Shown: in pieces, positions 12,421 to 24,000 of the stretch
How positions within the stretch are numbered: position 1 is the first letter of the stretch
How the letters are laid out: every line of letters begins with the position of its first letter
Assembly: GCF_018320785.1 (NCBI RefSeq)
Contig: NC_054869.1
Coordinates: 37,599,789 to 37,663,788, forward strand
DNA length: 64,000 bases
Origin: Cheilinus undulatus
Taxonomy: Eukaryota > Chordata > Actinopteri > Labriformes > Labridae
Reading direction: 5' to 3'
Notes under the pieces: model-generated
Databases searched by the model: none
Told to the model about the DNA's origin: nothing
Seen by the model: the letters and a program-made list of their open reading frames with translations, nothing else
Made by a program: the position numbers and the translations under genes

Positions 12421-15256
12421 AAGAAGGACATGATCTTTACTGTATTGTCATTTTAAAGCAATCTTGAAACCTGTCACAGATCATGCTTCTCACCATGTGA
12501 GAAAAAGAAAAAAAAATGGTCTCTTTAGGACTTTTGGGGATTTGTGTATCCCTTCCTAAAAATAAACCATTCCTGATTTTTATTCTTCTGATGTCTGATG
12601 ACGTCAATCAGTCAGAGCACATGAAACATTTGGCTTCAAGTGTTCTCTCTGGTGAAAACCTCTTTGGAGCACTGGCAGTGAATCACATGTAAACTCAATC
12701 AACTTCTAATAGTGTGAAGAAATGATTTTACTAAATAGATTTTGCTTTAAGCCACTGGATGCTGGTCTGACAATGCCTTCTGTGCTCTGCTTCTGTGCCC
12801 CTTGTTGAAATTGTTATGTTGACTTTGTTAGGGCCTCTGCTACTTGTAGCACATGCTTTGTGTCCCAGGCTTAGGGAATAACATCTTTCAACCATAGGAT
12901 AGCACTAACTGATTAAGAGGCTGTCATAATAGAGAGAAATGTAAAACTAAAGCTAAACATTTGTCAAACCAGGGTTAAAATTTTGTGTTTTGCACATGCA
13001 AACAAACCATTTGCAAACCCAGCTGCTGCATCTGCTTTTTAACAATCTCCTTTCGTTTTAAAGGTGTAGACTGTGTATGTGTGTCGGGGGGGAAGGGATT
13101 TAGAGGTCAGTGTGTTTTTGGAAATGTGAAATATTTGTCCCATAGATTCCAGTGAGGCCTGCCCGTCTGTTCCTAGGGTGCACAGTCTTCATTGTGGCAG
13201 CTCTTTCACTGTTGAGCTCTTTATTCTTGTCAGCCGTGCGTCTCAATTAACACACAGGGGAGCTTTGTGTGGAGAGAGTCGCCTCTGTGTGTACGCTCTT
13301 GTGTTTGTGTATCTTTACACCACTGCGCCTGTGCATGTGTCTATCTGAGGAAATGGTTTGTGCGTTGTCTTTGTGCTTGAATGCATAACGGCAGTGAAAA
13401 AGAGAGAGGGGGACACAGGCACAAGGGAACGAGGGAATAGACGTGAAGCAAAAGTGAGGGAAAGTAAAGAGGAGGAACTCTGGAACAGATGGAGGTGCTG
13501 TAACTTGTGATGTAAAGAACAGCTCCTTGTTCACAGGAACAAACAGGCGTTGAGGAAAGAGTGACTAATTCTCGGACCCCAGCTGCTGTGGATGGGCTCT
13601 CCTGTTTTCCGTTGTTGAAGAGGCTGCTGATGCTGGCAGTGTGATCAGCAGCAGCAGAGAGTGCCAGGCAAACCCTCCTCCTTGTCTTTAGGGATCTTCA
13701 GACAAATGATTGATTGCCTGGTGAGTAAGGAGCCGTCTTTGGCAAGGCTTATAGTGTTTGCTGATGAAGGGCTGGCTGTGGCTCATAAGCCTGCTTGTGG
13801 AAAACAGTGTACTGGATTAATTGAGTGAGTTTTTGAATGGTTCATCTGTTGGTTAAACTCATTTAGATTTAAAAAATGTAGCATTGTCTTTATTTTCTCT
13901 TGATCCCCTCATAGGTTGACAAGCCCATGAAAGCTCCGGAAAGGGTCAAGTTTAGATCATGCCTATTAGATGCCTGAAACTCAGCATTTTAATTTTAAGG
14001 AACGTTATATATAAGGAACGAATTTCACCTGCGATTTTTCCAAGAAGATTCCAGGATTACTAGAGATAGACTAAAATGTAAATCTGAGTTTTTCTTCTTT
14101 TTTTAGCTTGATGCTAACATATAAACTGCCTTTCTAAGGCTGACAGATTTGGCATTGCTTTGTGCTCTTTTTAATTTAAGAAACAACCTGTTTCTATGTG
14201 ATATTATGTAGTCAGTTTTTGTCAATAACCTTGCCTGCAGACTTCTGATCATTTGTAAAAATGGAAGAGGATGTCTGTGTTTGTAATCCTGTGTAAATCA
14301 ACCATGTCTGTATTTTGTAAAGTAAAAGATCCAGGGAAAATTACCAACCATATTGTTTTAAAAGGTCTGCTCTTCCTGCTCAACAGTATGGACATCTGGT
14401 CATGGAAAATGCAAACTAAAACCAGAAGAAGCAGAGGTCCAGAAGAGTGATTAGATGGATGACATACTTTGCAGCGTGCAGTAAGGCGCATCCAGTTGAA
14501 ATAAAATCCCTTATAGTGCTGCAGTATGTATACAAACAATGAGGGGCACTATAACGCTTTTCTTCATAGATTTTAAAATGGAGAGTGCCATGCTTTATTT
14601 ATTTTTGATTTACTGTGTAAGTTTGTATTCAGAGATGTCAGTAAATTACAGACTCTGCTCATCCAGTGCAAATACAGCACACCAAATAGTGACACTGGTG
14701 GGTAATTCCCAAATGACCAGAGGTCCCTAGTTAGTAGTAATCCTGTGCAACTACGCTGACTTCATCGGGTATGCATAAGGGTTAACCTGGGGTGCACACC
14801 TGGGGTTCACATCAGGTGCTTGAAAACCTTTCAACTGTCTTGTTTTTGAGAAGTAACTCTGGTTAGGGTCTGGTTTCAGAAATGGGCAGTAGCTTTTGTT
14901 AAGTCATTAAATATTCTAGCTGAAATGGGAGATATTTCAAAAATGTGTCATTAAATTAAAAAATGTGATAAAATATCCCATTTATCCCAGTCTTGATTGG
15001 AATTTTAACCTTTGATATTTTGTGCAATATTTACTTTTCTCTGCTATTCAGGTCTTAGATGTGTTTATTGATAGGGTAGGTAACACGTATAGTAACGCTT
15101 TAAATAATGGCTGTCTACAACAATATCAGCAGTCACAAATTAACATGACAGTATGGCTGCCTTTAATCTGATTTATTCTTCAAATTTTTTTACTAAAGCC
15201 TGTGCTTAGTCTTCATGTTGCTTTATAAAATTATTCTTGGTCTAACCTTGACACCC

Positions 15257-15287
<31 letters not shown>

Positions 15288-16799
15288 GCACAAATAAAGA
15301 TTTTAATAACCAAGACAGTTCTTACCAAATTGTAGGCTGAGGCCAACTGGTGAAAAAGGTGTACAAAAAACACATTTATTTTTCATAAAATACATAATTA
15401 AATGTTATTATTTTAAGTTTGAGATGCAACAAGACACTGCCAGAAGTTTTAAGCCATGTCACCTTTTTATCATCTATGTTGTTGGTGTCATGGTTTAACT
15501 GGTGTTGGATTAGTTGGTGACACCCGGTTAAACATCCTACTATATTGCTTGCTGATTTTATGAATAATCAGTGTCTCTAAAGATATTAATGCTACTTGGA
15601 AGGAGTTTGCTGGGCAACAAAGTACATTTACAGTGATGAATATTATAAAAGAAAATTTGAGTGAAAATTTGCAGATGCCCAATTAAAACAAAATAAAAGC
15701 CAGTGACTCATTCATTTTACTTTGTGACTCCTTTCTGAGGAGCGTAAACATCATTGAAATTCCTTGTTTGCAAAACAAAATATGATAACTAAAAAGTGAA
15801 TATTTACATCTCGTTTTTTGGTTGTACAAGGGTTTTTGGCGGCCCCAGAAGATTTACAAGTCTTAAATTGGACCGCATCATACTGAAGTTTGGGAAAGGC
15901 TGGAATAAGAAAACCAAGTTGTCTGTTTTGACAAACTCTAATCTTCACCTTCCTTTGACATGTAGAGATGATGCACTAAACACTCTGCGTGTTTATTCCT
16001 GCTTTAAGCCACAATCAGGTGTTAGATCCTGTGTGTTTGTAGGGTTTCAAATTCATTCCCTGTTGCTCTGTTTAGCTCTGTTTTTGATGTGTGCATGGGT
16101 CCATCGGTCTGCTCACATGCATGATTAATATGAGTACCCCGAGACTCAATGCAGCACATAAATAGCACTGGTTAATGCCTAATCCTAAGGATGAAAAAAG
16201 GCAAACAAACATGCTTGGTCAGTGTCCATCACCAAGCAACCAGGTTAACATCATCTTTGACAACACTGATAAAAGCAAAGCACAAAACAATCTGACCAAC
16301 TAATACTCAGCCTTTGTGGATATGCAAAAAGGAACTATACTCTTACATGTAATATTCTGTGTAAATTCAACGTAAGGATGGCATTTAAATAAACAGCAAT
16401 TCAGAGTGCTTGGAGAAGCTTGTGGAGTCTGTCTGTGGCTACCCTGAACTATATGACCCAACGTGCCCGTTCTACCGGCACAGGAATTAAAAGGAGCACA
16501 CTTGGAGGAGAGTGAGTGAGGAGGTCAAGTAAGTTATAAATACATTTGACTGTCTCTTGATTTCAGTCATCTTTTCCAGAGTTAGCAGTCTGTTGGTCTT
16601 GGGCTTTCCACAGCAGGTAAAAGCAGCAATCCTTTCAGTGTAGTCAAGCTCAGTCATGTATGTTAACAACTGACTGAAATGCCGGTGCGTCAAACATGCA
16701 ATGTGATGCACAAGTGGAGTGAGATATTTGCGCCAATTAATTAATGAGTAAACTCCCTGTATTTAGAGCGTTCAGATACACACAAACAGGCGATTGTTC
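12421..16799. other. Non-coding DNA upstream of nim1k
   Basis: No protein-coding exon could be supported. A possible tiny untranslated exon is bounded by 'ccttgtctttag' (AG at about 13690-13691) and the donor 'attgcctg|gtgagt' near 13720; evidence is weak. The tract near 15254-15290 is listed separately. The 13.2-13.7 kb part is less AT-rich than its surroundings and could be regulatory. Confidence 0.35.
15254..15290. repeat. Poly-C / (CA)n microsatellite
   Basis: A run of about 20 C residues passes directly into a short (CA)n array. Such a tract is slippage-prone, so its length may be an assembly approximation. Confidence 0.9.
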
Positions 16800-16814
16800 C
16801 CGCTTGGTGTGAAC

Positions 16815-17290
16815 ATAACATAAGAATGAACATGAGACCCAACTGACTTGACCTGTGACCTTCAACCTCCAAAATTTATTCACTTCATAGTTGAGTCAAA
16901 GTTGACATTTATGGAAAGTTTGAACTAAATCCCTTAAATTGTTCTTCAGCTGTGGGCCTCATGTTACAAGCAAGAGATGAACATGAGGCCCACTAACCTT
17001 GACCTCTGACCTACAACCGTCAAAATGTAATCAATTCATCCTTGACTCAGGGTGGATATTTGAACAAAGTCAAAAAGATGTTATTGTAAGATATTATTTT
17101 AATTATGTTCACAAACAAGAGATGAACATGAGGCCTTCTGACCTTTGCCCCTCCACCTCCAAACTTAACCAGTTCATCCATGAGTCAGAGTGGATGTTGG
17201 TGCAAAGTTTGAAGAAAATCCCTATGAGAATGGTCCTGAAAGAAGAACAAACCAAAAACACAGCCCTTATTAGCACCGATGAGGAGGTAT
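16815..17290 (+). repeat. Three-unit tandem repeat with TGACCT half-sites
   Basis: Three diverged units of roughly 140-170 bp follow the pattern 'agatgaacatgaggcc..ctgacctt..cct..acc..caaaa'. Each continues with 'tcattcatccttgagtca' and 'gtttgaagaaaatccct' sequence. They start near 16823, 16974 and 17117. The family is common in fish genomes. Two units contain perfect TGACCT-N-TGACCT (DR1) sites at 16849-16861 and 17000-17012; the third is degenerate. The open frame across them is incidental. Confidence 0.7.
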
Positions 17291-18511
17291 AAACATCTTT
17301 TAAGATCTGTTTTGATCTAAATGCTTAAGCAAGCCTAGGTTTGCAGGTGGTTTGTTCCACAAGTGAGGTGTCTAGACTGCATTAACTAAAATCAGAACCA
17401 GGTATAAGATATGTGATGTAAAATAGAGATAATTAGATCATTTAAAACAGCATACTGCTAGTATATTCAAATATGTTTTATGGAATTCTCATTCATCAAA
17501 AAATACATTTGAACCATCCACAGCATCTTGATAATCATTTTGTCTCTGAACTCTTCTATTATTGATATGATTTTGTCATGCACAGCTATCGTGTACTCTT
17601 TTATTTACATACATAAAAGGCTGGTATTCAGGGCTCATTGCTTTGTACTGCAAAGTGGAGGCCTCTTCTCTCTTAGTAAGTCCTGTTAGGCAGCCTGAGA
17701 TCAATGCCGAGATATTCATGCTGTGATGACAGGAAGGTGTTTGAAGGCTGGCAGACTGCAGACCTCACAAAAGAGAGTTGCTTTGATTTCCTGGCCAGGT
17801 TTTAGCATAGATTCATTTATCTTTATATAGAGAGAGATGAGAGAACACCTTCCAAAACACCATGTTACTTTACAATGTCCTGTACACGACATGTTATATC
17901 AGGACAGTGTGAATGACCTGAGACGTTTAAGGATTTTATTGAAAATCTGTACATATTTAGGATTTTTTAATGGTGCCAGTTTCAAACCAGTGCAGGTCTT
18001 TTGAGAAGTTTCAAGCACAATTGGAGCAATGGTGTGGCTTGCAAATCAAGACACAAAGACAAGCCAACAATTATGGTAGTAAGATTTGCTCAAGCTTGTG
18101 CATCAAGACACTCTGCCAAGTGCAACAATTCCTGCTGAGGAGAGAGTGCATCTTTTAAGTTCAGTCTCTGTTGTGGTGCGTGGTTATGAGTACATACAGT
18201 ATTCTTTGCAGTTGATATTTAGAGCAATGGCTCGTTAAGAGTAAATAATCTCATTTTAAAAAATCAGCTTTTTAGCATCATAGCAAGGTCTGATGTACTG
18301 CAAGGTTTCAAAACTTTTGTGGATCATTTAAAAAGAAATCTTGTTTTTAAAAGTCTTTGTGTGCAACATAAACAAAGTTAGGCTAATCCCTTTATTTTGG
18401 TCAAATCTATAGATTATGCAATTTCATATTTGGCTTTAATGTTAGCTTTAGATAGTCTTTATTTTTCCAGGTGTTAAAGCTGTAAACAGATCTCTCTTTT
18501 GTGATTTGTGT

Positions 18512-19025
18512 TAGGGCTGAAAATTAGATTAAAGCACAATATGGCCTGCTGCAATTTTCAAATTGCAGGAGTTGCAATATTCCTTTACTCTGAAATTTGT
18601 GTCAAAATATTAGTTTAAAACTTTTTTTGCAGCAGAGATGTTATGTATTGCATATCATGCAATCGTTCAAGAGCTATTTTTTTTAATTGTCTGCAAAAAA
18701 TCCTACTTTCTTCATTTTTGTTCATTTTTCTGATTAAATATGAGGATGACATAAAAATGTGTTATTCCCTTCAATACAATGATTCATATCCAATTTGCAA
18801 TACAAGTCAAAATCATCACAGTTAGATATTTAGGTTATTTCAAAATTATTCAGCCCTAGTTCTATCTAATATTGTGTTGGCTATAACGTATAATGATTTA
18901 TTGCTTGTATTTGTTGGAAAATACATAAGATAAGGAATTAAGGAATAATTGAGTATCAAATCGCAATTGCAATGTGGGGGGAAAAAAATCACAATTAGAT
19001 TATTTTCCCAAATTGATCAGCCCTA
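18512..19025. mobile_element. hAT-like miniature transposon (MITE) with 8-bp target duplication
   Basis: The 514-bp element runs from TAGGGCTG to CAGCCCTA. It is flanked by the identical 8-mer ATTTGTGT at 18504-18511 and 19026-19033. An 8-bp duplication with short TAGGG-type ends is the hallmark of hAT elements. The interior is A/T-rich and non-coding ('aaattgcaggagttgcaatattcc', 'atcgcaattgcaatg'). A second CAGCCCTA-like terminus lies inside near 18850, hinting at a composite structure. A related copy is at 35264-35775. Confidence 0.8.
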
Positions 19026-19033
19026 ATTTGTGT

Positions 19034-20071
19034 TTTACCGTAACTACTCAGCTATAAAAATGACTGTTTGGAAAAATCATAAATTCGAGGAAATTGTGTT
19101 TTTTCTCAATTAAGAATAAATAATTTGGTATTTTTAACTGAATTTCCTCCACAATTTTTTTTTAATAAATATTCTTCAGAATTCAGGGAATTCAATGTTG
19201 GATGCTCAAAATTTCCTGGTAGAAGACCCCATGACCCCCCACTTATTTCACAGTACTTGCTGTGACTAGATCAACTCTGTAGGTGACCACTGTAAAACAC
19301 TAGTCCACTTCATCTTGGCTAAGAAGTTGCCCACTTAAATATTCATGCAGCTCACTCAAAGGCCGTCCTTGACAAAAAGCGTCACTCTAGTTTTTAATAA
19401 ATTAGTTTAACTGTTGGGAATCAAAGTTCAGGTCTTAAAAAGTCTTAAATTTGATTTTTTTTTAAATGACTACCTGTCTGGTATTGGTTGTTATTACAGA
19501 AAATGCATCTTTTCTTTAAAATCAGGTTCAACCATCTCTTTTGAACACTCCTGGGACATTGTTAGAGCTTTGTTATCTGAGCAGCTTGCTTTTATCACCT
19601 TATTACAAGTTACTTACACACAAACACACGCACAGGCTCTCAAGGGACCATTGGTCATCACTTCACTTCTCTCAATTCGAGAGAGTTTGTTTTGTAGGTA
19701 AGTATCTTCTTTGTGGTCTATCGTGATGCGAATGGTTGATTTTTTTTATCTGGCTCTTACAGTTCAGTAACAACAGCCTGTGCTGCCCTTTGAGTTGGAC
19801 TCAAGCTTTAAATTAAGTTAGGATTACAATGAGCATTAACAGGCACTCCATCAGAGTCTGCACACAGCCACGGTTGTGCTGACATGTGCACACAAGCTCA
19901 TTCACTTACCAACGATGATTAACTGATGCTTCAAAATAAAATGGTTTAAAAAATAAGAATCACTTGTAAGAATTACAAAAGAATAAGGGAAAGGGAAGGG
20001 GTGACTGCATTAACACTAAGATTATGATTAATAATGCTCATTTTTGTGTCTCTCTCGTGTTTTTTTTCCAG
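19034..20071. other. Non-coding sequence before the nim1k 5'UTR exon
   Basis: AT-rich with no supported gene. It ends in a strong polypyrimidine tract and AG (20070-20071) that defines the next exon. Confidence 0.5.
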
Positions 20072-20586
20072 GTTGTCTCACTCGATGCCCCAAGGCTGTA
20101 CCCTGACACTATCATCTGTTCAACCCCTTCATTCAGCTCCTCCTCCTCCACCTCAGCCTGTGGCCTATTTATACTCCTAAGATTCAGAAGAGCCCATTAA
20201 GGCTCAACAGACCTCTTCAGCAGGGAGACAACTGTGAGCATGGGCCTGATAACACACGGTCGATCTGATCCCCACAGCATCATTACTTTTCCTTCGACAG
20301 CTTCAAATAAGGAAAGCTAAGGCTTCTACCACTGGGAATCTTTGAAATGCAGCAAGACTACAGCCGTGTCCATCTTAGATGAGAGCTTGCAGCTGATGAT
20401 CCAGGCAGATGGGACAGTTTGCAAGTACCGCTGATAGTGGATATTTTGGATGCAGCGTTTGCTTGGATTCACCCCTTTTTATCTTAAAATACAGAAAACA
20501 CTATTGACTCAGTTGTCTAAAGAACTATGAGATTCTTGCAAGGAAAGTAGAAGAATTAACCCTTTAAATGGCTTACATATGTGACG
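20072..20586 (+). other. nim1k: nim1k 5'UTR exon with several short upstream ORFs
   Basis: The exon is bounded by 'tttttttccag|gttgtc' and 'gtgacg|gtaagt', both strong splice signals. It lies one short intron (361 bp) before the coding first exon, whose acceptor AG is at 20946-20947. It has no long ORF but several upstream start codons with short frames. Examples are an ATG at 20085 (31 codons to the stop at 20178-20180) and one near 20240 (26 codons). This suggests a translationally restrained leader. Exon use is inferred from splice sites only. Confidence 0.6.
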
Positions 20587-21005
20587 GTAAGTTAAGGTTT
20601 TTTATGCTTATAGGTGTATTTAAAACAACTCAGTGATAATAGAACAGTTGATTTTCAGAATGATGATTTAATGAAGATTTAATACTGTGATATGATTACA
20701 TGTGGAAAAATATATTACATTAAAGTGGTCTTTAAAAAATGTTACAATAAAAACTATTTTAAAAGCATTTGTACTTTAGCCATTGTGCCTTTTATTTTAA
20801 GTTAAAGGCATCTTTTAAAAAGTCATTGGTGCACCAACAGCAGCTGTATTTGTGCAAACCAAACACTAAAGAAGCAATTAATCATAAAATACCAACAGTA
20901 GAAATGAAACCGAAGAATAATTATTTGTTCTCTTATTTTCCATCCAGACCGCTGTCTACTCAAACCATGAGCTAAACACACACCACCCTGGGCATCCCAA
21001 GCAGG

Positions 21006-24000
21006 ATGACTGCTGTCTACCCCTCTGAGAGCAGCCCAGAGGGGGCTGAAGCTGGGGCCGGGACAGCAGGCTCCAGGGGATCGGGGGCAGCAGGAAATTC
21101 CAGGAGCATCTCAGTGTCTGCAGCTGAGACCACTAATGGATCTAATGGAGACTCGAGTAGAAGTTCGGTTGGAGGCACAGCTGTGGGCCAAAGGTACTCT
21201 CGCTGGAGCCGCCAGGACAGCTCAGACATCAACACAGACGACGAGGGGGCCACCGTCCGCCGACTCACCCCACTGGAGAAGCTCAACCTGGATATGTGCC
21301 AGGATGAACGGTAGGCATCAGAAAAGTGGTGGAAAGAAGTTATTTTTGAATGATTAAAAAAAACTGTAAATAAAAACTTATTTTGTCCTCTTAGGAGGTG
21401 GAATAGTTTTGACGACGGTTATGTTTTTAACTTCTGCTATGTATTCTTGTCTCAGGGTGGTGCGGGAGCTCACAGTTGGCAGAAGAATCGGCTTTTACAA
21501 AATTCGAGGAGAGATTGGATGTGGAAATTTCTCTCATGTCAAGCTTGGTATTCATGCGCTCACTAAAGGTAAGGAACCTGATAGCAGCTGTGAAATGAAG
21601 CTTTTTTAAATATTATTTTAACTTTTTCTATGGAAAAGACTGAAAATTAGTCTGAATTAGACTGAACAGTTAATGTTCACGACCCCCTTTGACCACAAGC
21701 TGTTAAGCAATGTTTATGTGGTGAAATGTCAAGACGAATTTCAAAAGTAGACTACTAAGCCCTATTTGGCGTTGTTAAAAATTGAGACTTTTTTAAAAAA
21801 TAGTGTTTATATGACTGCATTTCTAAAGTTTCACCATTCTAATGAGTATGGGAGTTGAACTACACTCCAGACTGCCCAAAAATGGGCTTCATATTTGATC
21901 ATTTTTTAAAATTAAGTTGTGTCATGGCTTGAGTTATGAACAAATTTTTCATTCTGTAAGATTTAGCCTTTAGCAATGTAAAGCTCCTACCAGAGGGTAG
22001 GAGCTCAAATTTAGCATGAAGATGATGATCAGGACTCTGTATGATGTTAGAGACAGATCAGGTGATTTAAAACCAGTAATTTTACTGGCAAGCTTAACGA
22101 TATGTTCTAACCCCTTAATGAGAGGCTACCAGGCGAGGTAGATAATGGCAAAGGTTTGGAGAGATTCAACCATGGAGTGATAGAACATTGGCATTAGTTT
22201 GCTGCACACCCCAAACTGATAGAGCCTGTGGAGGAGATACAATCATTGGTGGGATTTTTTATAAACTACATCAGAATTTTCTTTAAAAGACAGCTTACTG
22301 TCGATGACAAAACCAAAGTGCATTACTTACTTAGTACTTAGATATAGTGACATTATAAAGTACTTCTAGCTGAGAACGCTCTCCACAGTCTCCCCCTAAA
22401 GTTTTCTTAAAAATGGTGGATTTAAGTTTATTCTAAAATCTATGCACAAATCCTTGGTCTTCGTGACATTCAGTTTTAAAAATTAATCACTACATCACTG
22501 GTTCAGGTGTTGTGCCCCCCCGTAACAGACTCACTATGACTGTATTGTCCGCAAACTTCAGAACGTGTCTCCCTGGTTGGGAACTTCTGCAGTCATCAAT
22601 GTAAGAGATATCAGTTTGCCCACAGATGATAACAATTTTAATAAAAGTTGAAAGTTGCTCATTATAGATTCAAAATGTAAACAAAAAATGATCCTGATGT
22701 GATTAAGAAAGATTCTTGGACACACAGTATGTAAATTCAGCTGCCAGGGAGCACTCAGTCAAAAAATAGTGGCCTCCCAGGTTTGGGGACTGCAAGCTAC
22801 TCACCTAGACTTCTGAGATTGCTTGCAGCTTAGACCAGGGAGGACACTTTTAAAAGCTTTTCCCCATTATTTTGAGAAATTCATGAATGAAATCTAGGGC
22901 TGTCAAAAAGATCAGCATTTTTAAACATGAATAATCTTAGGATTTCTGTATTTAATCAACGTTAATTACACCCTCTATAGTACATTAATAAGTTCTGTTA
23001 TTTTGCATTTAAAACTGCTCTTGTGTTTGTGATATAACACAAGAAGCAAGATGTTGAGGAGGGCAAGCTGAGCACTGGGCCTTGTCTCTGTTCAACCCAG
23101 AAATTCCTTGTGGGGCTGCATACAATGTTTGAATGGAATTGTAAAATTGTTATGTACAGGAGAAACACGCATACTAAAACACTTTCACAGCTTCAGGAGA
23201 CGTGCATTAAATAAAGAGAAAATAGCCACAAGTTATTGGAAGTGGACATTTTAACTGAATAGCCTCTTAACACATCCATCTTTATGATTAAAATCCTAAG
23301 TTTAGCTCCTGTTTGCTTTTTACTCTGAGATTTAAGTGATAATTTGGCTGATTATCTTATTTCCATCAATGAGTTGCAACTAAAAACTGTGTCCTTATGT
23401 AGCAATTCACTAAAAAGGCGATGTGTGCACCCGGCCAGGGGGCTGATTCAGCCACACAGAGACAGACTGTCTGCTGCCCTTGAACAGATGGATTGATTAG
23501 AGATCTCCAGTTTCCTTAGCGACGGCTAAATTTGCTGCATGCCTCATCAAAGGCTACAGAGAGGCAGTAAAATGACTGTGTGAGTGTTTGTTTGTGCATG
23601 CTTGATGCTTTTGGGGTTATATGTTCTCTTTATTGTATTGGCTATGCTATGTTTGTGTGTGTGCATGTGCATGTAGATGGAATCATTTAGTCCTGGTAAA
23701 ACAATATGAGCAGCGATGCATTTTAAATGCTCCTATTGAGAGCTGAACGGGAGCCTAATACCAGCCTGAATAATGCATACTGATGCACAATAAGATATCT
23801 CAACACATTTTGCCCCTTAAGAACTTTTCTGTATTCAGTTACCTGGGGTCTATGTCAGCTGTTCCTATTTAATAGACTGGCTGCATAAATGCATACACTT
23901 TAAAATTAGCTCTATCTTTTTCCTCTCAAATAATTTTAAGGGTGGTAAATTAATTCTTATCCCAGCACAATGTGGCTGGCTCAGCACTTTGTCGAGTTCA

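Noticed and set aside
16815-17290. CRISPR-like array
   Set aside because: Repeat units are long, diverged and adjacent, not short identical repeats with unique spacers; the genome is eukaryotic.
16999-17292. 97-aa ORF over the TGACCT repeat
   Set aside because: It spans two diverged copies of a non-coding tandem repeat; the internal similarity (QFIxxSxW) comes from the DNA repeat.
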